Assembly: GCF_940670685.1 (NCBI RefSeq)
Contig: NZ_OW711693.1
Span: 1,302,001 to 1,366,000, forward strand
Reading direction: 5' to 3'
DNA from: Anaeropeptidivorans aminofermentans
GTDB taxonomy: Bacteria; Bacillota; Clostridia; Lachnospirales; UBA5962
Length of the DNA stretch: 64,000 nt
Of this stretch, positions 44,644 to 53,737 are shown piece by piece. The notes under the pieces are model-generated. The model made no database searches. It was given only the letters and a program-made list of their open reading frames with translations, and was not told where the DNA came from. Within the stretch, counting starts at the first letter, position 1; each line of letters begins with the position of its first letter. Made by a program: the position numbers and the translations under genes.

Positions 44644-45507
44644 ATGGAAAAATTAATCATAGACTGTGACAATACCTTCGGCATTGAAGGCTGCGATATA
44701 GATGACGGGCTTGCTATTATATACGCCTTGGCAAGCAATAAATATGATATTATAGGAATTACCACCACCTTTGGAAACAGCACCATTGACACTGTTTATC
44801 CCAATACCCTAAAATTCATGAAGCAGATAGGAAGGCCTGAAATACCCGTCTTAAAAGGCGCGTCATCAAATGCATTCGATAATCAGGCGGCAAAATTTCT
44901 TGCGGATGTGGCAGAGCAATATAAAGGGCAAATCAGCGTTCTTGCCACCGGCTCTTTAACTAATTTATATCATGCCTACAGGATTGACGGCGCTTTTTAT
45001 GAAAATTTGAAAGAACTGTCTTTAATGGGGGGCATAACAGAGCCTCTTATTATAAACGGAAAAGTATTAAATGAACTGAATTTTTCATGCGATTATGAAG
45101 CGTCTTTTAATGTATTGACTTATGGGAAAAATATAAAAATAGCCACAGGCAATAACTGCCTTGCTGCCTTGTTTACAAAAGCGTCTTTTGATAAATTAAA
45201 TTCCGAAGGAAATGCTTTTTTGAGCTGGCTTTACAAAGAAGGCCAATACTGGTTTAAAAGGGAGAAGGAAGTTTTTAAAAATGAAGGAATTTATAAATGG
45301 GACGTATATGCCGCCGCAGTACTTATAAATCCTGATTTATTTCATGACCGGCTTATTGCTGTAGCTCCCGATAGAGACTCTTTAAAAACAGGATTTTTAC
45401 TGGGGGAAGGGGAGAAGCGGATAGTTAATCTTCCTGAGATAAAAGACCCGGCAGTCTACATACAGCATGTTTATGAGGCCTATAAGGCGTTTAGTTTTAT
45501 AGAATAA
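44644..45507 (+). CDS. Inosine-uridine nucleoside hydrolase-family protein
   Basis: These enzymes cleave the N-glycosidic bond of ribonucleosides using a calcium ion. The 287 residues open with IIDCDNTFGIEGCDIDDGLAI, an expanded form of the usual DxDxxxDD metal motif that I associate with one subgroup. Also present are TTTFGNSTID, VLATGSLTNLYHA, SLMGG and a late WDVYAAAVL (instead of the usual HD). GGGAGG lies 6 bases before the ATG. It sits between the glycosyltransferase genes and the ABC transporter, so it may process an imported or internally made nucleoside or S-containing analogue. Confidence 0.85.
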   Translation: MEKLIIDCDNTFGIEGCDIDDGLAIIYALASNKYDIIGITTTFGNSTIDTVYPNTLKFMKQIGRPEIPVLKGASSNAFDNQAAKFLADVAEQYKGQISVLATGSLTNLYHAYRIDGAFYENLKELSLMGGITEPLIINGKVLNELNFSCDYEASFNVLTYGKNIKIATGNNCLAALFTKASFDKLNSEGNAFLSWLYKEGQYWFKREKEVFKNEGIYKWDVYAAAVLINPDLFHDRLIAVAPDRDSLKTGFLLGEGEKRIVNLPEIKDPAVYIQHVYEAYKAFSFIE

Positions 45508-45536
45508 TCTAATTACAAAATAAGGAGATTATAAAG

Positions 45537-46808
45537 ATGAATTTAAAACGAAAGAAAAAATTTTTACCTTTTATTATTGCAGTAATTTCTGTTATGCTTG
45601 TATCCTGTACTTCAGCTCAGGCGCCGGCTGCAAAGCCGAAAGAAGAAATTGCCCAAAGCAATTCTTCTGAAATTTCAGATTTAACTTTTGATGAAATTGC
45701 AGAAAAGGCCAAAGGCACTAAGGTAACATTTTATGGCTGGGGCGGAGATGAATACAGAAATAAATGGCTTTCTACAGAGATAGCAAATGCATTAAAAGAA
45801 AAATATGACATCACATTAGAACTTGTCTCTATGAATATAGACGAAATCCTCAATAAGCTCTCCGGTGAAAAGCAGGCAGGCGCAGAAACAGGGACCATAG
45901 ATATGATATGGATTAACGGAGAGAATTTCTTTACAGCCAAGGAAAATGACTTGCTTTACGGCCCATTTTTAGAAAAGCTTCCTTCCTGCGATGCTTATGC
46001 GGACATAGAAGACCCGGAAACCTTATATGATTTCGGCTGTCCTATAGAAGGCTATGAGGCTCCCTATGGAAAGGCGCAGATTGTTTTCATAGGAGACAGC
46101 GCTAAAACACCTGAAACACCTTCCAATACCGAAGAATTTTTAGAATACGCAAAAAAATACAAAGGGAAAGTTACCTATCCGGCCCTTCCTGATTTTACAG
46201 GCTCTGCCTTTGTAAGGAATGTAATTTATGATATCAGCGGATATGAGCAGTTTATGGAGATGGAAGCAGATAAGGAAACAGTAAGAGAAGCTATTATGCC
46301 GGCTATGGAATACCTTCGCTCCTTAAACCCTTATTTATGGAATGAAGGAAAAACATTTCCCGCAACCTCTACAGAGCAGGAAAATATGTTTGCAGACGGT
46401 GAGCTTGTATTCCATTTAAGCTACAGCCCTTATTCCGTTGCCACAAGAATTGAGGACGGCGCTTACCCCGATACGGCAATCTCCTATCTTTTCGATAAGG
46501 GAACCATAGGCAATACAAGCTATATGGCGATTGCCCAAAATGCACCGAATAAAGAAGGGGCTATGGTTGTGATTAATTACCTTATGTCCGCCGAAGGACA
46601 GGCGAGCCAATTTAAAAGCCTCAAGACACTGCCTATTGTGGATAATGAAAAGCTGTCCGATGAAGAAAAAGCCATATTTGAAAGCATTGATATTGGCAAG
46701 GGAACCCTCTCTCAGGAAGAGCTTTTATCAAAGCGCCTTCCTGAAATGCCTGCGGCTTTGGTGCCTATAATAGAAGAAATATGGCTTGAAGAAGTTGTAG
46801 GAAAATAA
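45537..46808 (+). CDS. YnjB-like ABC substrate-binding lipoprotein
   Basis: The 423-residue protein has a lipoprotein signal (MLVSCTSAQ) and a type 2 periplasmic-binding fold (VTFYGWGGDEYRNKW, IDMIWINGENFF, YGPFLEKLP, VTYPALPDFTGSAFVRNV). These lines are typical of YnjB, the binding protein of the E. coli ynjBCD system, whose substrate is unknown. AAGGAG precedes the start by about 9 bases. It is followed by two permease genes and an ATPase gene, giving a complete importer. Confidence 0.82.
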   Translation: MNLKRKKKFLPFIIAVISVMLVSCTSAQAPAAKPKEEIAQSNSSEISDLTFDEIAEKAKGTKVTFYGWGGDEYRNKWLSTEIANALKEKYDITLELVSMNIDEILNKLSGEKQAGAETGTIDMIWINGENFFTAKENDLLYGPFLEKLPSCDAYADIEDPETLYDFGCPIEGYEAPYGKAQIVFIGDSAKTPETPSNTEEFLEYAKKYKGKVTYPALPDFTGSAFVRNVIYDISGYEQFMEMEADKETVREAIMPAMEYLRSLNPYLWNEGKTFPATSTEQENMFADGELVFHLSYSPYSVATRIEDGAYPDTAISYLFDKGTIGNTSYMAIAQNAPNKEGAMVVINYLMSAEGQASQFKSLKTLPIVDNEKLSDEEKAIFESIDIGKGTLSQEELLSKRLPEMPAALVPIIEEIWLEEVVGK

Positions 46809-46847
46809 TTTAACGATATTCAACATAAGTGATGAAAGGGAATTCAA

Positions 46848-47720
46848 TTGAAAAAGATTATTCCTTATATTTTAACACTGCCTTTAATCATGATTTTGGC
46901 TATTCTTATAACAGGTCTTATCAATGGGATAATACAAAGCCTTGGCTATATCCCTGCTTTAGGGCTTGAGGAAATAAGCCTTGATTATTATAAAGAAATC
47001 ATAGGGAATCCCCATTTCAGGGATTCCCTATTGCTAAGCTTATATACCTGCTTATTATCTTCGGTTTTGTCGGTAATCATTGGCGTAGGAATATGCGCTT
47101 TATTAACTTATTCCGGCAAGGGGGAAGGGCTGTTTAATTATATACTCCGTATCCCCATTTTGATACCTCATACGGTTGTGGCATTTTTCAGCGTCGTGAT
47201 TTTCTCTCAAAGCGGCATGATTTCAAGGCTTATGTATTTAATGGGGCTTATAGGAGACCCTATGGAATTTCCCAATCTTTTATATAATACAAGTGGCACA
47301 GGGATAATTTTAGCCTATGTATGGAAGCAGGCTCCTTTTGTGGCTTTCTTTGTACTTTCTCTTATGGAAAGCATAAAGAAAACCTTAGAAGAAGCTTCTG
47401 TAAATTTAGGGGCTTCCCCTATAAAAGCATTTTTTACCATAACCCTTCCTTTATCCATGCCTTCTATATTAAAAGCTTCTTTAATCATTACGGCGTTTTC
47501 TTTCGGGGCTTACGAGCTTCCCTTTCTTTTAGGGGCCACAAAGCCCAGAGCTTTGCCTGTTCAGGCCTATATAGAATATACCCACCCGGACTTAAAGCAT
47601 AGGCCTTATGCTATGGCGGCCAATGGCATAATTATAATCGTAAGCATGGTGATTGCAGTATCTTATTATCTAATTGCAAATAAAAAGATATGGGGAATGA
47701 GAGAATCCGATGAAAAATAA
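46848..47720 (+). CDS. ABC permease 1 (YnjC-like, N-terminal half)
   Basis: About six membrane helices and the EAA loop EEASVNLGASPIKAFFTITLPLSMPSI. The start is a TTG at 46848 after AAAGGGA. In E. coli YnjC both permease halves are in one polypeptide; here they are two genes overlapping by 11 bp. It partners with the protein encoded just downstream. Confidence 0.85.
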   Translation: MKKIIPYILTLPLIMILAILITGLINGIIQSLGYIPALGLEEISLDYYKEIIGNPHFRDSLLLSLYTCLLSSVLSVIIGVGICALLTYSGKGEGLFNYILRIPILIPHTVVAFFSVVIFSQSGMISRLMYLMGLIGDPMEFPNLLYNTSGTGIILAYVWKQAPFVAFFVLSLMESIKKTLEEASVNLGASPIKAFFTITLPLSMPSILKASLIITAFSFGAYELPFLLGATKPRALPVQAYIEYTHPDLKHRPYAMAANGIIIIVSMVIAVSYYLIANKKIWGMRESDEK

Positions 47721-48507
47721 AAAATATCTTTTTAAGACGGCACTTTTTATATTAGGGATAGTTATTCTGTTTCCTGTTATCTTGGTGGGCATATGGTCTA
47801 TTTGCGGAAGGTGGCCTTGGCCTAATATTTTGCCGGAGTTTCTTTCCTTAAGAGGGCTTAGGGAAATTATAGGGAGCCATTCCGGTGCATTTAAAATTCT
47901 TATTTCGAGTGTATTTATTTCATTTGCCTCTGCTATAATTTCTACCATTATAGGCTTAATGGCGTCAAGGGCATTTACCTTATATGAATTTAGAGGAAAA
48001 GCCATTCTGCAGTTCGGCAGCATGCTTCCTATCATTGTTCCGGCGAATGTTTTTGCTATGGGTATTCACGTTATATTTATATGGTGGGGGCTCAATGACA
48101 ATATTTATGGGGTCCTTATCTGCCATATTATTTATTCGCTCCCTTATACCATAAGCATATTGACAGACATAACCGAATCCATAGGAAAAACATATGAAGA
48201 GCAGGCCTACGTTCTCGGCTGCAACCCTTTAAAGGCTTTTGCCGACATTTCTTTTCCTTTAATGCTTCCTGCGATTCTTTCCTCTGTTTCCATGGCCTAT
48301 ATCATTTCCTTCAGCCAATATTTTCTAACTTTAATTATAGGAGGGGGCCGTATTAAAACATTTTCTATTATTATGGTTCCCTTTATATCAGGGGGAGACA
48401 GGGTTATAGCATCGGCTTATGTAATCTTATTTCTGTTCTCTTCTTTAATTGTTTTTGCCTTATTTGAATTTGCCGCAAAAAAGATAGCTACGGTACTGAA
48501 AGGATAA
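47710..48507 (+). CDS. ABC permease 2 (YnjC-like, C-terminal half)
   Basis: The 265-residue protein has about six helices and the EAA loop EEQAYVLGCNPLKAFADISFPLMLPAIL that docks on the ATPase. It overlaps permease 1 by 11 bp and stops 4 bp before the ATPase gene. The pair forms the membrane channel of the YnjBCD-like importer. Confidence 0.86.
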   Translation: MKNKKYLFKTALFILGIVILFPVILVGIWSICGRWPWPNILPEFLSLRGLREIIGSHSGAFKILISSVFISFASAIISTIIGLMASRAFTLYEFRGKAILQFGSMLPIIVPANVFAMGIHVIFIWWGLNDNIYGVLICHIIYSLPYTISILTDITESIGKTYEEQAYVLGCNPLKAFADISFPLMLPAILSSVSMAYIISFSQYFLTLIIGGGRIKTFSIIMVPFISGGDRVIASAYVILFLFSSLIVFALFEFAAKKIATVLKG

Positions 48508-48511
48508 ATCT

Positions 48512-49528
48512 ATGAAGCTTGAACTTAAAAATATAAATGTAAGCTTATCGAATAAGCCTATTCTTAAGAATATAAGCTTTTCATTAGAAAAGGGTGAATT
48601 TTTATCCGTTCTTGGACCTTCTGGCTGCGGTAAGAGTACATTGCTTAAAACCATAGCAGGAATAATCCCCTGTGATAAAGGTACAATTTATATTAACGGT
48701 AAAAATACGGCACACTCTCCGGCCCATAAAAGAGGCGCTGTAATCGTCTTTCAGGATATCAGGCTTTTCCCCCATATGAGTGTTTTTGAAAATATCGCTT
48801 ATCCCATGAAAATAAAGGGCTTATCCAAGAAAATATATACAGATAAAGTTACAGAGCTTTTGGAAAAGGTAAAGCTGAAGGGCTATGAGCATGTACAGCC
48901 TCATAAGCTTTCAGGAGGTGAGCAGCAAAGGGTCGCTTTAGCAAGGGCATTGGCAGCGGAGCCGGAGATTCTCCTCCTTGATGAGCCATTTTCAGGCCTT
49001 GATGAAAATTTACGTTTTGATATGAGGCTTTTAGTGTTAAATCTACATAAAGCCTATCATATGACTACAGTTATGGTAACTCATGATAAAGAGGAAGCAT
49101 TGAGTATGTCTGATTATATTATGGTTATGGATAAGGGCAATAATCTTCAATTTGGAAAGCCTGAAAATATTTATGAAAACCCGGAAAGCATTGCCGTTGC
49201 AAGATATTTCGGAAATGCCGCATTTATAAAAGGCAAAGTTATTTCCGGAGAATTTCAATCAGAGGAACTTTCATTTGATTGCGGATACGAAGACGGCTCG
49301 TATATCCTTATGGCAAGATACGATGATTTATATTTAGAAAAAGGAAATGATTTTAAGCTTACACAAATCATTTATACAGGAAGAGAAAAAGAGTTTCTTC
49401 TGGAGCATATTAGAACAGGGTTAATAATAAAAATCAGAAGCAATAACTCAAATCATATTAAAAATAATCCGTATTTTTCTCTAAACATTCAAAAATATAA
49501 ATTATTTCAATATAAAGGCTTAGAGTAG
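48512..49528 (+). CDS. ABC transporter ATP-binding protein (YnjD-like)
   Basis: The 338-residue protein has Walker A LGPSGCGKST, Q loop VFQDIRLFPHMS, signature LSGGEQQRVALARALA, Walker B ILLLDEPFSGLDE and the switch His in MVTHDKEEAL. About 110 residues after the ATPase core form a TOBE-like regulatory tail, as in the molybdate/iron/spermidine group and longer than E. coli YnjD. It is the last gene of the operon that begins with TVP38 protein 2 and is followed by a 16-bp stem. Confidence 0.88.
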   Translation: MKLELKNINVSLSNKPILKNISFSLEKGEFLSVLGPSGCGKSTLLKTIAGIIPCDKGTIYINGKNTAHSPAHKRGAVIVFQDIRLFPHMSVFENIAYPMKIKGLSKKIYTDKVTELLEKVKLKGYEHVQPHKLSGGEQQRVALARALAAEPEILLLDEPFSGLDENLRFDMRLLVLNLHKAYHMTTVMVTHDKEEALSMSDYIMVMDKGNNLQFGKPENIYENPESIAVARYFGNAAFIKGKVISGEFQSEELSFDCGYEDGSYILMARYDDLYLEKGNDFKLTQIIYTGREKEFLLEHIRTGLIIKIRSNNSNHIKNNPYFSLNIQKYKLFQYKGLE

Positions 49529-49559
49529 CATTATGTAAAATCAATTTTAAGTATATCTT

Positions 49560-49595
49560 TAAAGGCAGCAAATACAAAAGTATTTGCTGCCTTTA
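49560..49595. terminator. 16-bp perfect stem after the YnjBCD-like operon
   Basis: TAAAGGCAGCAAATAC pairs exactly with GTATTTGCTGCCTTTA over an AAAA loop. The flanking sequence is T-poor on the plus strand, so it may be a weak terminator or transcript-stabilising hairpin. Confidence 0.65.
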
Positions 49596-50010
49596 AGTTA
49601 ATATATAAATTTTTCGGATAATTACTATTAGTATGTATTTGATATTAAAAAACATACTGAGTATTATTTATGCTAAAATGATTTTGGCGTTTTTTGTAAA
49701 TAAATTACTAAAGACAACAGAAGCATACTTACTAATAGCTTGAAAAATAACGCTTTTATTATAAACAGACCGATAGTTAAGCTGATTTGAATATATAGTT
49801 TCAATTAATATTCCATTTAGAGATTATTATAATTGAATATTTAATCTTAAAATATGCATTTTTATAAGATTGATGCAATATTAACCGCATATCAATTGCA
49901 GTTCTCCTGTTTTATATCTGATATTTTATTTCCCGGAAATAAAAATACATAGTTTCATAATATTAAAAGATATTGTGGAATCAAATTTATAATATAAAGG
50001 GTGTTGGACA
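49596..50010. other. Intergenic before the AtuA operon
   Basis: About 415 bp of AT-rich DNA without a gene. No riboswitch or clear promoter could be supported. The AtuA gene's ribosome site (AAGGGTGTTGG) is at the right edge. Confidence 0.4.
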
Positions 50011-51366
50011 TTGAAAAAAATACGTATAGGCTGTGGCTCGGGAGGGTGCACCTATGACAGGCTTGAGCCGGCAGAGGAGCTTATAAAAGAAGGAAATCTT
50101 GATTACATAATATTTGAATGTCTTGCGGAAAGGACGATTGCTGCCGCTCAAAAGGCAAAGCTAAAAGACCCTAAAAAGGGATATAATCCTATGCTTGATA
50201 TAAGAATGAGGCGCATTTTAAAGCTTGCCAAGGAAAAAGGAACTAAAATAATTTCCAATATGGGCGGAGCAAATACGGAAGAAGCAGTTAAGGAAATCAT
50301 TAAAATAGCTGAGGAGCTTCAAGTAACGGGCCTTAAAATAGCTATGGTTTTAGGAGACGATATTTTATATAAGGTAAAGGACTATTACGATAATATTCTA
50401 TGGGATGATGGTTCAAAAAAGCTTTCTTCCCTTGACGGACATATTGTTTCTGCCAATGTATATTTAAGCGGAGACCCTATAAAAGAGGCTTTGGATAACG
50501 GCGCCGACATGGTAATTACAGGAAGAATAGCGGACCCCTCTTTATTTGTAGGCCCTTTGAAACATGAATTTGGCTGGACGGCTGCGGATAGGGATAAAAT
50601 GGGACAGGCTGTTCTCCTTGGGCATCTTCTGGAATGCGCGGGGCAGCTTACAGGGGGCTTTTATGCTGATCCGGGATATAAGGATTTAGAGAACCTGCAT
50701 ATATTAGGCTTTCCTATTGCAGAGATAGATGAAACAGGAAGCTTTATTATAACCAAGCCGGAAGGCTCCGGGGGAGCAGTAAATACATCTATATGCAAAG
50801 AACAGCTCCTCTATGAAATAGCCGACCCGGCAAATTATATTACCCCCGATGCAGTTGCTGATTTTTCAAAGGTGACTTTTAAGCAAATAGATAAGGATAA
50901 GGTGCTTGCGGAAAACGCAACTTCAAAAGGAGAGCCTTTAGACTATAAGGTTAACATAGGGTATCAGAACTGTTATGAGGCGGAGGCAGGCATAAGCTTC
51001 GGGGGTTCAAATGCTTTAAATAGAGCAAGGCTATGCGCTGAAATAGTGGAAAAAAGAATGGAGCTTCTGGGCCTTGAAGCAGATGAATTCAGGGTTGATT
51101 TTATAGGGTATAACTCCCTTTATAAAGATAAAATATCATCATATATCAATAATCAGGTCTCCAATGAAATAAGGCTTAGAATATCCGCAAGGACAAAAGA
51201 CAGGCAAACGGGAACAGCGATTGTAAGAGAGATAGAATGCATGTATACCAACGGCCCTGCCGGAGGGGCAGGCATATCTTCAAACGTTGAGGAGATGCTT
51301 TCTGTGGAAAATATAATTATTCCCAGAGATGATGTAGCGTATAAAGTAATTTATCGAGAGGTGTAA
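50011..51366 (+). CDS. AtuA family protein (DUF1446, N-terminal part)
   Basis: The 451-residue protein starts at TTG and opens KKIRIGCGSGGCTYDRLEPA, with LDIRMRRILKLAKEKGTKIISNMGG, VLGDD, VITGRIADPSLFVGPL and GHLLECAGQLTGGFYADPG, which define the AtuA family of acyclic terpene utilisation proteins. In pseudomonads AtuA is needed for citronellol and geraniol breakdown, but its chemistry is not settled. In anaerobes the family occurs more widely. The short AtuA-related protein follows 2 bp later, and an SsuABC-like importer comes next, suggesting uptake and conversion of a carboxylic or sulfur-containing compound. Confidence 0.87.
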   Translation: MKKIRIGCGSGGCTYDRLEPAEELIKEGNLDYIIFECLAERTIAAAQKAKLKDPKKGYNPMLDIRMRRILKLAKEKGTKIISNMGGANTEEAVKEIIKIAEELQVTGLKIAMVLGDDILYKVKDYYDNILWDDGSKKLSSLDGHIVSANVYLSGDPIKEALDNGADMVITGRIADPSLFVGPLKHEFGWTAADRDKMGQAVLLGHLLECAGQLTGGFYADPGYKDLENLHILGFPIAEIDETGSFIITKPEGSGGAVNTSICKEQLLYEIADPANYITPDAVADFSKVTFKQIDKDKVLAENATSKGEPLDYKVNIGYQNCYEAEAGISFGGSNALNRARLCAEIVEKRMELLGLEADEFRVDFIGYNSLYKDKISSYINNQVSNEIRLRISARTKDRQTGTAIVREIECMYTNGPAGGAGISSNVEEMLSVENIIIPRDDVAYKVIYREV

Positions 51367-51368
51367 TC

Positions 51369-51674
51369 ATGAAGCTTAGAGAAATTGCCCATGTAAGAAC
51401 TGGGGATAAGGGGAACAAGTCCAATATAGCGGTGATTGCCTGCACAGAGGAAGCTTACGAGCTTTTAAAGAAAAAGCTTACTGCCGAAGTGGTTATAGAC
51501 TTCTTTTCTGAAATATGCTTTGGAGAAGTAAAACGGTATGAAGTGGATTCCATATGGGGTTTTAATTTTGTTATGGAAAATGCTTTAGGGGGAGGCGTAA
51601 CAAGAAGCCTCGCCGTAGATAAGCATGGAAAATCTCTGGGAATGGCTCTTCTTGAGCTTGATATCAGTATTTAG
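51369..51674 (+). CDS. AtuA-related short protein
   Basis: The 101-residue protein (MKLREIAHVRTGDKGNKSNIA) matches the separate C-terminal module that in many bacteria is fused to AtuA. GDKGNKSN and NALGGGVTRSLAVDKHGKSLG are its signatures. It follows AtuA by 2 bp with a GAGAGGTG site, so the two subunits are probably made together and form one enzyme. Confidence 0.88.
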   Translation: MKLREIAHVRTGDKGNKSNIAVIACTEEAYELLKKKLTAEVVIDFFSEICFGEVKRYEVDSIWGFNFVMENALGGGVTRSLAVDKHGKSLGMALLELDISI

Positions 51675-51689
51675 CGGGCTAAAAATAAA

Positions 51690-51715
51690 ATGCTCTTTTG
51701 TATTATACAAAGCAT
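51690..51715. repeat. Small intercistronic hairpin
   Basis: ATGCT...TTTGTAT pairs with ATACAAAGCAT over a short loop, with one bulge. It lies between the AtuA pair and the transporter genes and could tune expression of the two halves of the operon. Confidence 0.5.
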
Positions 51716-51754
51716 ATATACTTATCAAATTTAAGCAATTCCGGAGGTACATAA

Positions 51755-52543
51755 GTGTTTGACGTAAAGGTTGAAAATCTAAGGTTTTCCTATGATAAGG
51801 AATTGATTTTAGACAAAATTAATATGGAAATAGAAGCAGGGGACTTTGTATGTATCCTTGGTCAGTCCGGCTGCGGAAAAAGCACCTTTTTAAGGCTTGC
51901 CGCTGGGCTTGAAAAGCCGGATTCCGGTAATATTTTCATTGACGGAAGCCCCATAGATGGCCCCAGCTTAAGCCGCGGCGTAGTTTTTCAGGATTACAGC
52001 CTGTTTCCGTGGTTTACTACGGGAAAAAACATAACTTTATCTTTAAGCCAGAAATATAAGGATGAAAGCAAAGCCGCGCTTAAAGAAAGAGCCCTGTATT
52101 TCATTAAAGAGGTAGGTCTTGACGAAAGTGTCTTTTATAAATATCCTCATGAGCTTTCAGGAGGAATGCGCCAAAGATGCGCCATTTGCCGCTCCTTTGC
52201 TTTAGACCCGCCGGTTCTTCTTATGGATGAGCCTTTTGGCGCTTTAGATGCCATTACAAGAGCAAGGCTTCAAAATCTTGTTCTTGAGCTGTGGCAAAAG
52301 GATAAGGAAAAAAGAAAGACTATTTTCTTTGTAACCCATGATGTTGATGAAGCCATACTGCTTTCAACTAAAATATTTGTATTTGGCTCAAGCCCAAGCA
52401 ATGTGATTTATACCTATGCTTTTGAGGATAAAAAAGGGTTTACCCGTGAGAATATTTTTGAAAATGAAAGCATTATTGAACTTCGAAACAAGCTTATCCA
52501 TATCTTGAACAAAGATATTGAAAAGAGAATAAATGAAAATTAA
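51755..52543 (+). CDS. ABC ATPase, SsuB/TauB type
   Basis: The 262-residue ATPase has LGQSGCGKST, VFQDYSLFPWFT (typical of the nitrate/sulfonate/taurine group), LSGGMRQRCAICRSFA, VLLMDEPFGALDA and FVTHDVDEAI. It starts at GTG (51755) after GGAGG. The next gene, for the binding protein, starts 14 bp after its stop codon. Confidence 0.87.
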   Translation: MFDVKVENLRFSYDKELILDKINMEIEAGDFVCILGQSGCGKSTFLRLAAGLEKPDSGNIFIDGSPIDGPSLSRGVVFQDYSLFPWFTTGKNITLSLSQKYKDESKAALKERALYFIKEVGLDESVFYKYPHELSGGMRQRCAICRSFALDPPVLLMDEPFGALDAITRARLQNLVLELWQKDKEKRKTIFFVTHDVDEAILLSTKIFVFGSSPSNVIYTYAFEDKKGFTRENIFENESIIELRNKLIHILNKDIEKRINEN

Positions 52544-52556
52544 GGAGAGACTTAAC

Positions 52557-53699
52557 ATGAAGAAATTCTTATCTTTTATGCTTGCTTTAGTTATGGCAGG
52601 CGGAATATTTTCAGGCTGCTCTGGAGCCGCCGCACCGGCGGAAAAACCCAAGGAAGAAGCTTCCGTAAAAAAAGATGAAGCCTCTAAAACAGAGGCTCCA
52701 ACAGAAAAGCAAACAGAAGAAAGTAAAGAAGAAAAGAAAGAATTACAAAAGCTTAAAGTTGCCTATAATCCGGGAACAGGAAATATCCTTGGTTTTATAG
52801 CTATCGAGAAGGGTATAGCGGCTGAAGAAGGCATAGAAATAGAGCTTGTTCCCTTTTCCAATTCAACAGACGCTTTAACGGCCCTTCAGGCAGGTAAAAT
52901 AGATATCGCTGTTTCCTTCGGAACGGCTGCACCGCTTACATTTGTTACAAAAGGAGCAGATTTTAGTATTTTCGGCGGATATTTATCAGGGGGTATGCCT
53001 GTATACGCCGCCTCCAACCTTGAATATACAGGCCTTGAATCCTATGTTGGAAAAACTGTAGCTACCCCCAGAATGTACACCCCGGATATCGTGTGGAGGG
53101 GAGCTATGCTGGAAGCAGGCTATGACCTTGAAAAAGATGTAAATATCATAGAATTCAAAAAGCCTACCGAAGTTCTTGAGGCCGTAAAATCAGGCAAAGC
53201 CGATATAGGCATAGGAACAAATTCCACTTATCTTCAGGCTCTTGCTGCAGACCTTCAGATTATAGGCTGGAGTAACGATTTCTGGGATCCTGTTCATGTA
53301 TGCTGCCGCCCTGTTGCTAATAATGCATGGATAGAGGCAAATAAAGATGCGGTAAAAGGATTCCTTCGTTCTTACATAAGGGCGGAAAAGGTTCTTCAAG
53401 ATGATCCTGAATACGGTGTAGAACTTAACATGAAATATCTTGAAGTAAATGAAGAGGATGCAAGAACAATGCTTCTTGAAACCAATCAGATCTTTGAGAC
53501 AGACCCTAAGAGTAAAGGTGTAAAGTATATGTGGGATACTCTTATCGATATGGATTATATTGAGCCGGGGGATATTGATGTTGATGACCATATCAATATC
53601 GAACTTTATAAGGAAGCATTGGACGAGCTTACCCAGAAAGAGCCTGAAAGCGAATTTTATAAGAAGCTCCAGGAGAAATTCATAGAATACAATGAATAA
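52557..53699 (+). CDS. ABC substrate-binding lipoprotein, SsuA/NMT1 type
   Basis: A lipoprotein signal with the box FSGCSG, a Glu/Lys-rich linker (residues about 30-70) and an NMT1/SsuA-type binding domain: LKVAYNPGTGNILGFIAIEKGIAAEEGI, LTALQAGKIDIAVSFGTAAP and WIEANKDAVKGFLRSYIRAEKVL. The ATG at 52557 is preceded by AAGGAGAG. Ligand unknown; the family binds sulfonates, nitrate, pyrimidines and aromatic acids. Context with AtuA suggests the ligand is the AtuA substrate or a precursor. Confidence 0.87.
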   Translation: MKKFLSFMLALVMAGGIFSGCSGAAAPAEKPKEEASVKKDEASKTEAPTEKQTEESKEEKKELQKLKVAYNPGTGNILGFIAIEKGIAAEEGIEIELVPFSNSTDALTALQAGKIDIAVSFGTAAPLTFVTKGADFSIFGGYLSGGMPVYAASNLEYTGLESYVGKTVATPRMYTPDIVWRGAMLEAGYDLEKDVNIIEFKKPTEVLEAVKSGKADIGIGTNSTYLQALAADLQIIGWSNDFWDPVHVCCRPVANNAWIEANKDAVKGFLRSYIRAEKVLQDDPEYGVELNMKYLEVNEEDARTMLLETNQIFETDPKSKGVKYMWDTLIDMDYIEPGDIDVDDHINIELYKEALDELTQKEPESEFYKKLQEKFIEYNE

Positions 53700-53737
53700 T
53701 TTTTATAACAGAATAAAAGGAATGGGGGTGCACAGCC

